DNA of 64,000 nt, taken from NCBI GenBank assembly GCA_947444195.1, contig CANEZL010000002.1, forward strand, positions 62,001 through 126,000, read 5' to 3'. The position numbers and the translations under genes were made by a program. The notes under the pieces are model-generated. The model worked only from the letters and a program-made list of their open reading frames with translations. It was not told the origin of the DNA and did no database searches. The first letter of the stretch is position 1. Every line of letters starts with the position of its first letter. Below are positions 46,407-56,448 of this stretch, one piece after another. The stretch comes from Methylobacteriaceae bacterium. GTDB lineage: Bacteria; Pseudomonadota; Alphaproteobacteria; Rhizobiales; Beijerinckiaceae.

Positions 46407-47702
46407 CTACTCCGCGGCCTCGACGAAGACGGTGCCGGCGCGCGGCAGGTCGAGGGCGTCCCAGGTCTCGGCGAGCGCCGCGGTGAGCTTGCCGATCTGC
46501 GCCTCGTCGTGGAACGGCGAGGGGGTGATGCGCAGGCGCTCGGTGCCGCGCGGCACGGTGGGGTAGTTGATCGGCTGGATGTAGATGTCGTGGAACTCGA
46601 GCAGGTGGTCGGCCGCCGCCTTGCAGAGCTCGGCATCGCCCACCATCACCGGCACGATATGCGTCTCGGTGGGGAGCACGGGCAGGCCCGCCGCCTCCAG
46701 CGCCGCCTTGGTGCGCGCGGCCTGGCGCTGGTGCGCGTCGCGCTCCGCGCTCGAGCGCTTGAGGTAGCGCACCGAGGCCCGGGCGGCGGCGGCCACGGCC
46801 GGCGGCAGCGCCGTGGTGAAGATGAAGCCCGGCGCGAAGCTGCGCACCGCGTCGCAGATCGCGGCCGAGGCGGTGATGTAGCCGCCCACGCAGCCGAAGC
46901 CCTTGGCGAGCGTCCCCTCGATCACGTCGACCCGGTCCATCACGCCGTCGCGCTCGGCGATGCCGGCCCCGCGCGGGCCGTAGAGGCCGACCGCGTGGAC
47001 CTCGTCGAGATAGGTCATCGCCCCGTGGCGGGCGGCGAGGTCGCAGATCCGGCCGATGGGCGCCACGTCGCCGTCCATCGAGTAGACCGACTCGAACACG
47101 ATGAGCTTCGGCCGGTCGCCGGCCTCGACGAGCAGCTCCTCGAGATGGGCGAGGTCGTTGTGGCGGAAGATGCGCTTCTCGCAGCCCGAGTGGCGCACGC
47201 CCTCGATCATCGAGTTGTGGTTGAAGGCGTCCGACAGGATCAGGCAGTTCGGGATCAGCTTGGCGATCGTCGAGATGCCGGCTTGGTTCGAGACGTAGCC
47301 CGAGGTGAAGACGAGGCCGGCCTCCTTGCCGTGCAGGTCGGCGAGCTCGCGCTCGAGGTCGACCAGCGGCGAGTTGTTGCCGGCGATGTTGCGGGTGCCG
47401 CCCGCGCCCACGCCGCAGCGCCGGGCCGTCTCGGTGAGCGCGCCCACCACCTCGGGGTGCTGGCCCATGCCGAGATAGTCGTTGGAGCACCACACGGTGA
47501 TCTCGCGGGTCGAGCCGTCGGCGCGGCGCCAGTTGGCGGTCGGGAAGCGGCCGGCGATGCGCTCGATGTCGGCGAAGACGCGGTAGCGCCGCTCCCCGTG
47601 CAGCCGGTCCAGGGCGGCGCGGAAATGACCCTCGTAATCGGCCTTGATGCCGGGTCCGGCCGGAGCGGACTTCGAGGCAGCGGGCATCCGGGTCACGGGC
47701 AT
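46407..47702 (-). CDS. hemA: 5-aminolevulinate synthase
   Basis: ALA synthase condenses glycine and succinyl-CoA (Shemin pathway), the first committed step of alphaproteobacterial tetrapyrrole synthesis. The 431-residue PLP enzyme has [63 protein letters not shown] and the PLP lysine in [15 protein letters not shown]. The N-terminal extension before YEGHFRAAL is short. ATG 47702 is the first in-frame start with family support. Confidence 0.97.
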   Translation of the reverse strand: MPVTRMPAASKSAPAGPGIKADYEGHFRAALDRLHGERRYRVFADIERIAGRFPTANWRRADGSTREITVWCSNDYLGMGQHPEVVGALTETARRCGVGAGGTRNIAGNNSPLVDLERELADLHGKEAGLVFTSGYVSNQAGISTIAKLIPNCLILSDAFNHNSMIEGVRHSGCEKRIFRHNDLAHLEELLVEAGDRPKLIVFESVYSMDGDVAPIGRICDLAARHGAMTYLDEVHAVGLYGPRGAGIAERDGVMDRVDVIEGTLAKGFGCVGGYITASAAICDAVRSFAPGFIFTTALPPAVAAAARASVRYLKRSSAERDAHQRQAARTKAALEAAGLPVLPTETHIVPVMVGDAELCKAAADHLLEFHDIYIQPINYPTVPRGTERLRITPSPFHDEAQIGKLTAALAETWDALDLPRAGTVFVEAAE

Positions 47703-48013
47703 GAGCGTCCTTCGGCTGGCTTGTTCGGACGGGCGAACCGCCGGTGCGCGGGATCGGTCGGGCGGCGCTCCGGGAACCGGAGGTCGGCATCCGCTCTCGC
47801 GGTGGTCCTGTCGAACGTGGCGGCGGTTTCCTTGCGGCAGCGTCTTCGGGCGCTGTCGGGGACACGATACAGGCTGTTCTGGAATCGGTTCAAGGTGAGT
47901 TCCAACATTCCTGCTCTGCGCGGATCGTCACGCGCGCATCAGGCATCGCCGCGCGGGCGGAAAGACGGGGCGCCGGGCCCGGAGCGGACGAAGGATCGGA
48001 CAGGGGATCGCGG
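47703..48013. other. Divergent intergenic region, hemA and small-protein gene
   Basis: These 311 bases separate two divergent genes, so promoters for both are expected. On the minus strand TTGAAC at 47888-47893 followed 16 nt later by TGTATC is a possible hemA promoter. No FNR-type TTGAT-N4-ATCAA site was seen. A minus-strand frame across 47693-47908 overlaps hemA out of frame and is not believed. Confidence 0.3.
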
Positions 48014-48199
48014 ATGACGGGCAGGAACGACGGGCGGGGCGAGCGCCTCAAGGCGGCGCTGCGCGACAATCTGCGCCGCCGCAAGGCGCAGGAGCGGGCG
48101 CGGGACGCCCCGCCGGAACCCGCCGCTGAAACGGCCGCGGAGGCCGATCGGACCCCCGATGCGGGCGCCGCTCCCGATTCCGGCAAAACTCGACTATAG
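48014..48199 (+). CDS. Small basic conserved protein upstream of murA
   Basis: A 61-residue product beginning [20 protein letters not shown] and continuing RRRKAQERA. Similar short proteins with the RLKAALRENLKRRKAQ-type core precede murA in other Rhizobiales, as I recall them; this was not searched. The second half is Ala/Glu/Asp/Pro-rich and poorly conserved-looking. It starts at ATG 48014 and ends 88 nt before murA, so it is probably in the same transcript. The function is unknown. Confidence 0.6.
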   Translation: MTGRNDGRGERLKAALRDNLRRRKAQERARDAPPEPAAETAAEADRTPDAGAAPDSGKTRL

Positions 48200-48287
48200 G
48201 CTCCGGCTAAGGGCCCGGGCGCTGCGTCGCGCCCATCCGGACACGATTGGCGGCGCCGCGCGAGACCGGGCGCCCGAAGGAACCCGC

Positions 48288-49577
48288 ATGGACCGCATCC
48301 ACATCACCGGCGGCGCCCCGCTCAACGGCACCATTCCGATCTCGGGCGCCAAGAACGCCGCGCTGCCCCTGATGATCGCGAGCCTGCTCACCGGCGAGAC
48401 GCTGGAACTCGTGAACGTGCCGCGGCTCGCCGACATCACGGCGCTGACGCGCATCCTGGGTAACCACGGCGTCGACCAGATGGTGGTCGGCAAGCGTCCG
48501 GGGCAGACCACCGAGACCGGCCAGACCATCCGGCTCACCGCCTCCAACGTCATCGACACCACCGCCCCCTACGAACTCGTCTCGACCATGCGGGCGAGCT
48601 TCTGGGTGGTGGCCCCGCTGCTGGCCCGCTTCGGCGAGGCCAAGGTCTCGCTGCCCGGCGGCTGCGCCATCGGCACCCGGCCGGTGGACCTCCTGATCAT
48701 GGCCCTGGAGAAGCTCGGCGCGCAGATCGAGATCGACGGCGGCTACGTGGTCGCCAAGACGAAGAACGGCCTGCGCGGGGGCGAGATCAGCTTCCCGAAG
48801 GTCACGGTGGGCGGCACCCACGTGGCGCTGATGGCCGCGGCCCTCGCCTACGGCACCACGGTGATCGAGAACGCCGCCCGCGAGCCGGAGGTGGTCGACC
48901 TCGCCGAGTGCCTCGTGAAGATGGGCGCGCGCATCCGGGGCGCGGGCACCCCGCGCATCGAGATCGAGGGCGTGGCCCGCCTCAACGGCGCCCGCCACGA
49001 GGTCCTGCCCGACCGGATCGAGACCGGCACCTACGCCATGGCCGTGGCCATGACCGGCGGCGACGTGATCCTCGAGAACACCCGCGCCGACCTCCTGCAC
49101 GCGGCCCTCGACATCCTCGCGACCACGGGGGCCGAGATCACCCAGGTGCCGGACGGGATCCGGGTGCGCCGCAACGGCGGGGGCATCGCCGCCGTGGACG
49201 TGACCACCGATCCCTTCCCCGGCTTTCCCACCGACCTGCAGGCGCAGTTCATGGCGCTGATGACGCTGGCCAAGGGCTCCTCGCGCATCCGCGAGACGAT
49301 CTTCGAGAACCGCTTCATGCACGTGCAGGAACTCGCCCGCCTCGGGGCGCGGATCCGGCTCGACGGCGATGCGGCCATCGTCGAGGGCGTGGAGCGGCTG
49401 AAGGGCGCGCCGGTGATGGCGACCGACCTGCGCGCCTCGGTCTCCCTGGTGATCGCGGGGCTCGCCGCCGAGGGCGAGACGCAGATCAACCGGGTCTACC
49501 ATCTCGACCGCGGCTTCGAGGCGCTCGAAGCCAAGCTCGGCCGCTGCGGCGCGCAGATCGAGCGCGTGCGGGCCTGA
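48288..49577 (+). CDS. murA: UDP-N-acetylglucosamine 1-carboxyvinyltransferase MurA
   Basis: MurA transfers enolpyruvate from PEP to UDP-GlcNAc, the first committed step of peptidoglycan synthesis. The 429-residue enzyme has the [12 protein letters not shown] substrate lysine motif and the active-site loop [16 protein letters not shown] with Cys126, so it should be fosfomycin-sensitive in principle. [16 protein letters not shown] [17 protein letters not shown] and [13 protein letters not shown] follow. ATG 48288 has GAAGGA upstream. A GC hairpin follows the stop. Confidence 0.97.
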   Translation: MDRIHITGGAPLNGTIPISGAKNAALPLMIASLLTGETLELVNVPRLADITALTRILGNHGVDQMVVGKRPGQTTETGQTIRLTASNVIDTTAPYELVSTMRASFWVVAPLLARFGEAKVSLPGGCAIGTRPVDLLIMALEKLGAQIEIDGGYVVAKTKNGLRGGEISFPKVTVGGTHVALMAAALAYGTTVIENAAREPEVVDLAECLVKMGARIRGAGTPRIEIEGVARLNGARHEVLPDRIETGTYAMAVAMTGGDVILENTRADLLHAALDILATTGAEITQVPDGIRVRRNGGGIAAVDVTTDPFPGFPTDLQAQFMALMTLAKGSSRIRETIFENRFMHVQELARLGARIRLDGDAAIVEGVERLKGAPVMATDLRASVSLVIAGLAAEGETQINRVYHLDRGFEALEAKLGRCGAQIERVRA

Positions 49578-49585
49578 ACGGGAAA

Positions 49586-49609
49586 GGGCCGCCGGAGAAC
49601 CGGCGGCCC
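49586..49609. terminator. Hairpin between convergent murA and small exported gene
   Basis: GGGCCGCCGG-agaa-CCGGCGGCCC is a perfect 10-bp stem 8 nt after the murA stop. On either strand the following T-tract is short (TTT on the minus strand), so termination in both directions is possible but not strong. Confidence 0.65.
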
Positions 49610-49635
49610 GATCGGGAAAACCCTGGCCGGGGCGC

Positions 49636-49950
49636 TCAGCCGCCGATGGCGCCGCGCTTGAAGCCGAAGCCCGGCACCTCGCAGCCGCAGGGCGTGTTGA
49701 AGGGCGCGGGCCGGGTCACGCAGTTGCCGCGGGAGGTGACGCAGATGCTGCCGCCACCGCGGCGGCCGAAATCCCGGCGGCGCTCGTAGCGATCCTCGTC
49801 GTAGCGGGGCCGACGCTCGTAGCGGTAATCGTCGTAGCCGCGGTCGTAGCGGCGGGGGCGGTCGTCGTAGTACTGGGCGCTGGCCGAGACGGTCCCGAAA
49901 GCCGTCCCGAGGCTCAGGGCGGCGAGGGCGGCGAGGGTGATGCGCTTCAC
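49636..49950 (-). CDS. Small exported Arg/Tyr/Asp-rich protein
   Basis: The 104-residue protein has a signal peptide ending SASAQ. A low-complexity mature domain of repeated RYD, YER and RRPR units follows (DRPRRYDRGYDDYRYERRP), then a Cys-containing C-terminal part (GGSICVTSRGNCVTRPAP, TPCGCEVPGFGF) with four cysteines. It resembles small cell-surface proteins common in Methylobacterium and Bradyrhizobium. Role unknown. Confidence 0.7.
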   Translation of the reverse strand: MKRITLAALAALSLGTAFGTVSASAQYYDDRPRRYDRGYDDYRYERRPRYDEDRYERRRDFGRRGGGSICVTSRGNCVTRPAPFNTPCGCEVPGFGFKRGAIGG

Positions 49951-50194
49951 GAGTGTCGTCTCCTCGGGGAAAAATCCGGTGCTGCGGCGAAGGCATATAG
50001 GGCGCCGGCTGAACGGCGCATGATCCGCCCGGCGGAACAGGCGCCGCCGCCCATCGCCGCCCCTGCGCGCCGCTGTTGCCGGAGGGCGCTTCCGCCGCTA
50101 CCTACCGCCCGAGTTGCCGATCACCTGAACCCCGGCCCGAGCCCTCCGCTCGAGCCCTCCGCCCAGATCCGTTGCCGCGCCGGCTCCGCGCCGG

Positions 50195-50210
50195 CGTTTC
50201 ACGTGAAATT
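50195..50210. promoter_or_regulatory. parS-like site in the 49951-50261 gap
   Basis: CGTTTCACGTGAAATT keeps the 12-bp core TTTCACGTGAAA and matches parS at 13 of 16 positions. It is intergenic, 52 nt before ATG 50262, 11.6 kb right of the candidate origin. The rest of this 311-base gap shows no other feature. Confidence 0.5.
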
Positions 50211-50261
50211 CACCCTGATCCCGCGCCCCTCCGGAAGGGCGCCCCCGCGCGAGGGACCCGC

Positions 50262-50711
50262 ATGGAGCGTCCGTTGGAGCTTCTGAAGCTCGCAGCCCTC
50301 GACCCCGAGGATCTGACCGTGCTCTCGGCGCACCTGCAGGACGCTGTCCTGCGGGCGGGGGACCTCACCTATCTCGCCGCCGAGCACCGTTTCGTCCTCG
50401 TCCTGCGCCGGTTCGACTGGTCGGTCCCCGAGGGCGAGCCGGCCCGGCGGCGGCTCGCGGGCGTCCATTTCGAGCGGGTGCTCGGCGTGCGCACCCGCGG
50501 CCTCGCCCCGGGGCGCGAGCCGGACGCCGCCCTCAACCTGCTCGCCGTCACCTTCACCCCCGCCGAGGCGCCCTCCGGCACGGTGACCCTCGTCTTCTCC
50601 GGCGACGTGGCGATCCGCCTCGACGTGGAATGCGTGGAGGTCCAGATGAAGGATCTGGGCCCCGTCTGGGAGGCTGACGGGCGCCCGGTCCACGACGCCG
50701 CCGGCGCCTGA
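50262..50711 (+). CDS. DUF2948 family protein
   Basis: The 149-residue protein (ELLKLAALDPEDLTVLSAHLQDAVLRAGDL in parts) matches the DUF2948 family, a small alpha/beta protein of unknown function found in alphaproteobacteria. It has VECVEVQMKDLGPVWEADGRP at the C-terminus. GAGGGACCC lies before ATG 50262. It is followed 24 nt later by hisD, an association that is frequent in Rhizobiales. Confidence 0.85.
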   Translation: MERPLELLKLAALDPEDLTVLSAHLQDAVLRAGDLTYLAAEHRFVLVLRRFDWSVPEGEPARRRLAGVHFERVLGVRTRGLAPGREPDAALNLLAVTFTPAEAPSGTVTLVFSGDVAIRLDVECVEVQMKDLGPVWEADGRPVHDAAGA

Positions 50712-50735
50712 GCCAGAGAGAACGAAGACAACCCG

Positions 50736-52031
50736 ATGGTCCGCCTCGACAGTTCCAGCCCGGATTTCGCGCAAGGGTTCGCGCGCCTCCTCACCGTCAA
50801 GCGCGAGATCGCCGAGGACGTGGACGAGGCCGTGCGCGGCATCATCGCGGGCGTGGTCGAGCGGGGGGACGAGGCGCTGGTCGATTACAGCCGCCGCTTC
50901 GACCGGCTCGGCGAGGACTTCACCCACGCGCGCCTGCGCGTCGGCGAGGACGAGATCGCCGCCGCCGTCGCGGCCTGTCCGGCCGAGCAGATCGCGGCGC
51001 TCGAGACCGCCGCCGCGCGGATCGAGAGCTTCCACCGGGCCCAGATGCCCGCCGACCACCGCGAGACCGACGCGCTCGGCGTCACCGCGGGCTGGCGCTG
51101 GACGGCCCTCGAATCGGTCGGCCTCTACGTGCCGGGGGGCACGGCGAGCTACCCCTCCTCGGTCCTGATGAACGCGGTGCCGGCCCGCGTCGCGGGGGTG
51201 CCGCGCATCGTCATGGTGGCGCCCGCCCCCGAGGGCCGGGTGAACCCCCTGGTGCTCGCCGCGGCGCGTCTCTCGGGCGTGCACGAGGTCTACCGGGTCG
51301 GCGGCGCCCAGGCGGTCGCGGCGCTGGCCTACGGCACGGCCAGCATCGCGCCGGTCGCCAAGATCGTCGGCCCCGGCAATGCCTGGGTCGCGGCGGCCAA
51401 GCGCCGGGTCTTCGGCCAGGTCGGCATCGACATGATCGCCGGCCCCTCCGAGGTGCTGATCCTGGCGGACGCCCACGCCAACCCGGACTGGATCGCCGCC
51501 GATCTCCTCGCCCAGGCCGAGCACGACAGCGCGGCCCAGGCCATCCTCGTCACCGACAGCGCGGATCTCGGCGATGCCGTGGCCGAGGCGGTGGAGCGGG
51601 CGCTCACCACGCTGCCCCGCCGCGCCATCGCCGAGGCGAGCTGGCGCGATTACGGCGCGATCATCCGGGTGGACGATCTCGACGCGGCGGTGCCGCTCGT
51701 CGACCGGCTCGCCCCCGAGCACCTGGAGATCGAGACGGCGGACGCGGAGGCGCTCGCCGCCAAGGTGCGCAATGCCGGAGCGATCTTCCTCGGCGCGCAC
51801 ACGCCGGAGGCGGTCGGCGACTATGTGGGCGGCCCCAACCACGTCCTGCCCACCGCCCGCTCGGCCCGGTTCTCCTCCGGGCTCGGCGTGCTCGATTTCA
51901 TGAAGCGCACCACGATCCTTGCCTGCACCCCCGAGAGCTTGCGGGCGCTCGGGCCCGCGGCGATAACGCTGGCCCGGTCGGAGGGGCTGGATGGCCATGC
52001 CCGCTCCGTCGCGATCCGCCTGAACCTGTGA
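50736..52031 (+). CDS. hisD: Histidinol dehydrogenase
   Basis: HisD oxidises histidinol to histidine in two NAD-dependent steps. The 431-residue enzyme has [45 protein letters not shown] and the signature [18 protein letters not shown]. The zinc ligands include the conserved Gln/His in LLAQAEHD and the C-terminal GLDGHARS. No other his gene is in the window; UPF0262 and a phosphatase gene follow. Confidence 0.97.
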   Translation: MVRLDSSSPDFAQGFARLLTVKREIAEDVDEAVRGIIAGVVERGDEALVDYSRRFDRLGEDFTHARLRVGEDEIAAAVAACPAEQIAALETAAARIESFHRAQMPADHRETDALGVTAGWRWTALESVGLYVPGGTASYPSSVLMNAVPARVAGVPRIVMVAPAPEGRVNPLVLAAARLSGVHEVYRVGGAQAVAALAYGTASIAPVAKIVGPGNAWVAAAKRRVFGQVGIDMIAGPSEVLILADAHANPDWIAADLLAQAEHDSAAQAILVTDSADLGDAVAEAVERALTTLPRRAIAEASWRDYGAIIRVDDLDAAVPLVDRLAPEHLEIETADAEALAAKVRNAGAIFLGAHTPEAVGDYVGGPNHVLPTARSARFSSGLGVLDFMKRTTILACTPESLRALGPAAITLARSEGLDGHARSVAIRLNL

Positions 52032-52043
52032 GGCCGGCCTGAC

Positions 52044-52535
52044 ATGTCCGAGGGGAAGAAGGAGCGCGGGCGCAACCGCCTCATGGCGGTGACCCTCGAC
52101 GAGGATTCGATCGGCCGGGGCAATCCGGACCAGGAGCACGAGCGCGCCATCGCGATCTTCGACATCCTGGAGGACAACGCGTTCACGCTGCCCGGCCGCG
52201 ACGAGGGCCCCTACCGGCTCACCCTCGGCCTCGTGGAGAACAAGCTCTCCTTCGCGATCAGCACCGAGGCGCGCGAGCCGGTGATGACCCATCTCCTGTC
52301 GCTCACCCCCTTCCGCCGGGTGATCCGCGACTACGAGATGATCTGCGAGAGCTACTACGCCGCCATCCGCACCGCCTCGCCCACCCAGATCGAGGCGATC
52401 GACATGGGCCGGCGCGGCCTGCACAACGAGGCCTCCGAGACCCTGCGGCAGCGCCTGGAGGGCAAGGTCGATCTCGACCACGACACCGCGCGGCGGCTCT
52501 TCACCCTGATCTTCGCCCTGCACTGGAAGGGCTGA
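52044..52535 (+). CDS. UPF0262 family protein
   Basis: The 163-residue protein matches UPF0262: [31 protein letters not shown] (in parts), [30 protein letters not shown] and [17 protein letters not shown]. The function is unknown. It lies 12 nt after hisD and ahead of a low-molecular-weight phosphatase, the order usual in Rhizobiales. Confidence 0.9.
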   Translation: MSEGKKERGRNRLMAVTLDEDSIGRGNPDQEHERAIAIFDILEDNAFTLPGRDEGPYRLTLGLVENKLSFAISTEAREPVMTHLLSLTPFRRVIRDYEMICESYYAAIRTASPTQIEAIDMGRRGLHNEASETLRQRLEGKVDLDHDTARRLFTLIFALHWKG

Positions 52536-52589
52536 GGCCGTGCCGTCCCGGCGCGGAGGTCTCACGGGGCGCGGCCGCGCGGGGCGGGC

Positions 52590-53072
52590 GTGAGCGCCGC
52601 CATGGACGAGGTCGTCCCCGGGACCGCCCCGCAGAGGAAGCGCGTCCAGTCGGTCCTGTTCATGTGCAACTTCAACGCCGTGCGCTCGCCCGCGGCGGAG
52701 GCGATCGCGCGCCACTATTTCGGCAAGTCGATCTACGTGCAGTCGGCGGGCGTGCGCGAGGGCGAGCCGGTCGATCCCTTCATGGTCGCGGCGCTGGACG
52801 AGATCGGCATCGACGCCGCCAAGCACCGGCCCCGCACCCTCGAGCAGCTGGAGGAATGGGAGGGCCTGAACTTCGACCTCATCGTCACCCTGGCGCCCGA
52901 GGCGCACCACGCAGCCCTCGAACTGACCCGCTCGCTCGCGGCCGACGTGGAGTACTGGCCGACGCCGGACCCGACGATCCTGCAGGAGGCCTCCCGCGAG
53001 CAGCGCCTCGACGGCTACCGCGACGTGCGCGACGGGCTGATCGCGCGGATCAAGCGGCGGCTGAAGGCGTGA
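52590..53072 (+). CDS. Low-molecular-weight protein tyrosine phosphatase family protein
   Basis: The 160-residue protein has the P-loop C-x5-R-S signature CNFNAVRSPAAE near the N-terminus (Cys about 27), and the general acid Asp in YWPTPDPT. Arsenate reductases of the ArsC family share the fold, but the N-F-N-A-V-R-S loop and the hisD-UPF0262 context fit the alphaproteobacterial LMW-phosphatase group. GTG 52590 is used; ATG 52602 is also possible. It overlaps the convergent NlpC/P60 gene by 23 bases. Confidence 0.88.
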   Translation: MSAAMDEVVPGTAPQRKRVQSVLFMCNFNAVRSPAAEAIARHYFGKSIYVQSAGVREGEPVDPFMVAALDEIGIDAAKHRPRTLEQLEEWEGLNFDLIVTLAPEAHHAALELTRSLAADVEYWPTPDPTILQEASREQRLDGYRDVRDGLIARIKRRLKA

Positions 53073-53961
53073 GCGGCGGCAGGCGGCGCAGGGACGTCAC
53101 CGGGCCGTAGCTCTTCTCCAGGATGCGCGCGCGCGCCGCCGCCAGGGGCTCGATCTCCACCTGCATGTGGTGACCGTTGGCGTGGATCAGGCGCGCGGCG
53201 TCGAGCATCATCCCCACATGGCCGCGCCAGAACACGAGGTCGCCCCGGCGCAGGTCCGCGTGGTCCGGGGGCAGGGCGTCGCCCAGCGCCCGCTCCTGCT
53301 GGTCGGCGTCCCGCGGACAGGGCAGGCCCGCCATCTCCAGGCAGAGCTGGACGAGGCCCGAGCAGTCGAGCCCGAGGCTGGTCCGCCCGCCCCAGAGATA
53401 GGGGGTGCCGACGAGGCGCTCGGCCGTGCCCGCGAAGTCGGGGGCGACCGCGGCGACGGGCCGGCAATGGCCGGCGAAGACGTAGCCCCCCGCCACGGCG
53501 TAATAATCGCCCGCGCTGCCCGTCACCGCGAGGCCCGCGCCGAGGCCGAGATGGGCCCGCACCGGCCGCTTCAGGTCGGGCTCGGGATAGAGGAAGGTGC
53601 GCAGGGCCGCGACCCGGTGGGTGGGCTCCGGCGCGGCAGGGCCCAGGCTGTCGGCGGGCAGGTAGCCGACATAGCCGTCGCGCACGATCTGGACCCAGGC
53701 GAAACCGTCCGCCACCGCGTAGACGCGCACCGCGTCCCCCTGCACCGCCTCGGTGTCGAGGCCGCTCGCGCGGCTGGGCGCCCGGTGCAGGGGCGCGGCC
53801 GGCACGGCGACCCGGCGGAGTTCGGGCTCCACGAACCGCGCCGCCTCGACCCGGCCGCGCAGGCCCGCATCGGCGAGGTCGGGCCGGGCCGGGGTCAGGC
53901 GGGGATCGAGATGCGGGCCGGCGGGGGGAGACGTCACGTGGGACGTCACGGGGGCGGGCAT
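53050..53961 (-). CDS. NlpC/P60 family peptidoglycan endopeptidase with SH3 domains
   Basis: The 303-residue protein has a disordered leader, two bacterial SH3-like domains (about 60-175: VRVYAVADGFAWVQIVRDGY, YLPADSLG; then a second) and a C-terminal NlpC/P60 domain. The latter has the catalytic Cys in GLDCSGLVQLCLEMAG, His in RGHVGMMLDAARLIHAN and a following His. It should cleave gamma-D-Glu-meso-DAP bonds. No signal peptide is clear at ATG 53961; DipM/YkfC-like proteins of this group are sometimes annotated so. Confidence 0.88.
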   Translation of the reverse strand: MPAPVTSHVTSPPAGPHLDPRLTPARPDLADAGLRGRVEAARFVEPELRRVAVPAAPLHRAPSRASGLDTEAVQGDAVRVYAVADGFAWVQIVRDGYVGYLPADSLGPAAPEPTHRVAALRTFLYPEPDLKRPVRAHLGLGAGLAVTGSAGDYYAVAGGYVFAGHCRPVAAVAPDFAGTAERLVGTPYLWGGRTSLGLDCSGLVQLCLEMAGLPCPRDADQQERALGDALPPDHADLRRGDLVFWRGHVGMMLDAARLIHANGHHMQVEIEPLAAARARILEKSYGPVTSLRRLPPLTPSAAA

Positions 53962-54257
53962 GGGAACATCATGACGTTGTCCGGCGGAAAGATCCTGCCT
54001 CAGCGCCAACCGCGGCGGATCGATGACCGGAGCCGCCGCTTCGCGGCATTCTGACGCATTCGTGCGGGTCGGGGCGTCGTGGACTCGGTCCGATGCATAA
54101 TGAATGCGCCTCCGCTGCACCGGGAGCCGGCATCGGGCGCTCTGCGATGACCCCCGATGCCCAGCGACGGGGCGGGCGCGGCGACCGGCGCGACGGACGG
54201 GGCTGGTTCTCTCGTGATGCACTGCACAATAGCCTCGAAGCGTACTATGTTCGGGCC

Positions 54258-54611
54258 ATGACCAGTGCGAGCCGTGCCGTGAAGAAGACCCCGAAGAGCT
54301 TCGCCGACCTGCCGCCCATCCGGGTGCGCCGGGAGCCGCCCACCGTCACCGAGGCGGTGGCCGCCGCCCAGGATCTGGCCGACGACATCGAGCAGCAGGT
54401 GGAGATCGCCTGCGGCCTGATCGGGCTGCCGCCCGACGAGGTGCGCCCGCACGTGGTGGCCGCCTCCCGCAAGAAGCCCGAGCGGGTGCCGGAGCGGATC
54501 CTGAGCCAGGCGGGCCCGAGCCGGGCGCCGCGCACGGTCATCGTGGAGCGCCGCACCCGCGCGCCCGTGGTGGTCGAGCGCCGCGGCCGGCCCCTCGACC
54601 CGCGCCGCTGA
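54258..54611 (+). CDS. Conserved hypothetical basic protein
   Basis: The 117-residue product begins MTSASRAVKKTPKSF. It has one predicted helical region (VTEAVAAAQDLADDIEQQVE, then IACGLIGLPPDEVRPHVVAA) and an Arg/Val-rich tail (VIVERRTRAPVVVERRGRP). It might be a small nucleic-acid-associated protein by charge alone. The family is not recognised. ATG 54258 is preferred over an upstream frame at 54093. Moderate confidence that it is coding. Confidence 0.6.
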   Translation: MTSASRAVKKTPKSFADLPPIRVRREPPTVTEAVAAAQDLADDIEQQVEIACGLIGLPPDEVRPHVVAASRKKPERVPERILSQAGPSRAPRTVIVERRTRAPVVVERRGRPLDPRR

Positions 54612-54660
54612 GGGCGGTGCCGGGCGGGTCGAGCCTCGCCCGCACGGGAAGCCGGGCCCC

Positions 54661-55344
54661 TCACCAGGCGAGCGTCTCGCCCCTGTAATCGAAGTACTGG
54701 CAGCCCGGCTGGCCGAGCCGCGCCTCGACCGCGTCGGCCATGCCGGCGACGCTCGTGGCCACGTCGAGGTCGGCCTCCGCCCCGCCCATGTCCGTGCGCA
54801 CCCAGCCGGGATGGACGAGGAGCACGCCGAGCCCGTCCCCCTGGTGGCGGACGGCGAGGCTGCGGGCCAGGGTGTTGAGGGCGGCCTTGCTCGCCCGGTA
54901 GATCTCCCAGCCCCCGCTCTCGTTGAGGGCCACGCTGCCGAGGACCGAGCTCATGAGCGCGAGGCTGCCGCCGGTTGCCAGCCGGTCGCGAAACGTTTCC
55001 GCGAAGCGGATCGGGCCGATCGCGTTGGTGAGGTAGACCTGCGCGGCCACGTCCCGCGGGACGGCATGGGCCGGATCGTGCGCCTGCGTGGCGACGCCGG
55101 CCACCACGAAGATCAGGTCGAAACGCTCCGCGCCGAGCCGCCCGTGGAGGGTCTCCACCGCCGCGTCGTCGTCGATGTCCACGGTCTCGACCCGCACCCC
55201 CTCCGCCTCGAGGGCCGCCAGTCCGGGGGAGGCGCCGCGCTGCGTCGCGGTCACCCGCCAGCCGCGCCGCAGGAAGGTCTCGGCGAGCCCGAGGCCGAGG
55301 CCGCGGGAGGCGCCGACGATCAGCGCGTTCTTCTGCGTATCCAT
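54661..55344 (-). CDS. Short-chain dehydrogenase/reductase
   Basis: The 227-residue SDR has the NAD(P) motif ALIVGASRGLGLGLAETFLR, an NxxG-like strand (FVVAGVATQ), a catalytic Ser (LALMSSVLGSVA) and the YxxxK motif (YRASKAALN). It is therefore a complete Rossmann oxidoreductase of the short C-factor-like type. The substrate is unknown. It is convergent with the hypothetical gene at 54258. Confidence 0.9.
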   Translation of the reverse strand: MDTQKNALIVGASRGLGLGLAETFLRRGWRVTATQRGASPGLAALEAEGVRVETVDIDDDAAVETLHGRLGAERFDLIFVVAGVATQAHDPAHAVPRDVAAQVYLTNAIGPIRFAETFRDRLATGGSLALMSSVLGSVALNESGGWEIYRASKAALNTLARSLAVRHQGDGLGVLLVHPGWVRTDMGGAEADLDVATSVAGMADAVEARLGQPGCQYFDYRGETLAW

Positions 55345-55454
55345 GGGATCTTCTCCGGGGCCGTTCCGAGGCCCGTAGACCGACGAGGTCGGTCACAGGC
55401 CGGGGCTGGAGAAGGTGTCGCCCGCCCGCCGCGTGCGCGGTCGCACGCGAAGCT

Positions 55455-56165
55455 TCAGTCGGCGGCCCGGGCCGACCAGGTGGCGTGGCGCACGTTCGGG
55501 GTGCGGGCGAGGGCGTCGGTGACCGCGTCGAGCTCCCGGCTCTCCACCGTGTCGGCGAGCAGCGTGGCGACGAGTTCCACGCTCTCCTCGCCCCGCTCCA
55601 CCACCTCGACGCCGCTCACCGGGTAGTTCGCGGCCTCCAGCCGCTCCACGAGCAGGTCGCGGGTGGGGCCTGCGGCCTCGGGCGTGGTGGTGAGCTGGAC
55701 CTCGTAGGTCGCCTCGGTCTGGTCCTCGCGGATCGGCGCGCGGTTGATGGCGTTCACGAGGGGGCGCAGCAGGGTGTTGCAGGCGAGCACGGCGGCGGTG
55801 ACGAAGCAGGCCTCCAGCGGCAGGTCGGCGCCGGCAAAGGCGCCCACGGCCGCCGAGCACCAGAGCGTGGCGGCCGTGTTGAGGCCGCGCACGTTCATGC
55901 CCTCCTTCATGATCACGCCGGCGCCGAGGAAGCCGATGCCGGAGATCACGTAGGCGACGGTGCGGGTCGCGCCCTCGCCGCCGGTCAGCCGCATGCCGAG
56001 ATCGACGAAGGCCGCCGCGCCGAGCGCCACGAGGACGGCGGTGCGCAGGCCCGCCGTGCGCTGCCGATACTGCCGCTCGGCCCCGATCAGGGTGCCGAGG
56101 CCGAAGGCGACGACGAGGCTGACGGCCGAGTTGATGGTCTCGGGAAGCGGGGTGAGGGTGATCAT
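55455..56165 (-). CDS. MgtC/SapB family membrane protein
   Basis: The 236-residue protein has four to five N-terminal helices with LVVAFGLGTLIGAERQYRQR (the MgtC signature), GLRTAVLVALGAAAFV and SGIGFLGAGVIMKEG. It then has a soluble ACT-like C-terminal domain (about 150-236: YEVQLTTTPEAAGPTRDLL). MgtC-type proteins modulate F-ATPase and Mg-limitation survival in pathogens. The magnesium role is family-derived. ATG 56165 is chosen over an in-frame ATG at 56234. Confidence 0.9.
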   Translation of the reverse strand: MITLTPLPETINSAVSLVVAFGLGTLIGAERQYRQRTAGLRTAVLVALGAAAFVDLGMRLTGGEGATRTVAYVISGIGFLGAGVIMKEGMNVRGLNTAATLWCSAAVGAFAGADLPLEACFVTAAVLACNTLLRPLVNAINRAPIREDQTEATYEVQLTTTPEAAGPTRDLLVERLEAANYPVSGVEVVERGEESVELVATLLADTVESRELDAVTDALARTPNVRHATWSARAAD

Positions 56166-56448
56166 CGGATGCCTCCTAGACAGCGCCCGGTGACGAAACC
56201 GTGACGGTTCGGCCCGCCCGGGGCGCGGAGGCAAATCGTCCGCCCCCCGCGGTTCGGCCCGGGGCGGGATTGACGCTCGGCCCAGGCAGCGGGCACACCG
56301 GGCCCATGGACCTCACAAGAGTCCGGCGCCGGACAACGGCGCGTTTCGAGGAGACGGCCAGGATGACGGAGTTCCCGCCCGCGGCGACGCGTGCCGCCGG
56401 AGCCGCGCACCTTTGCGGAGCCGCCCATCCCGCCGGAGCCCCGCGCGC

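Noticed and set aside
47693-47908. 71-residue minus-strand frame overlapping the hemA start
   Set aside because: It overlaps hemA out of frame, has no recognisable domain and covers the expected hemA promoter.
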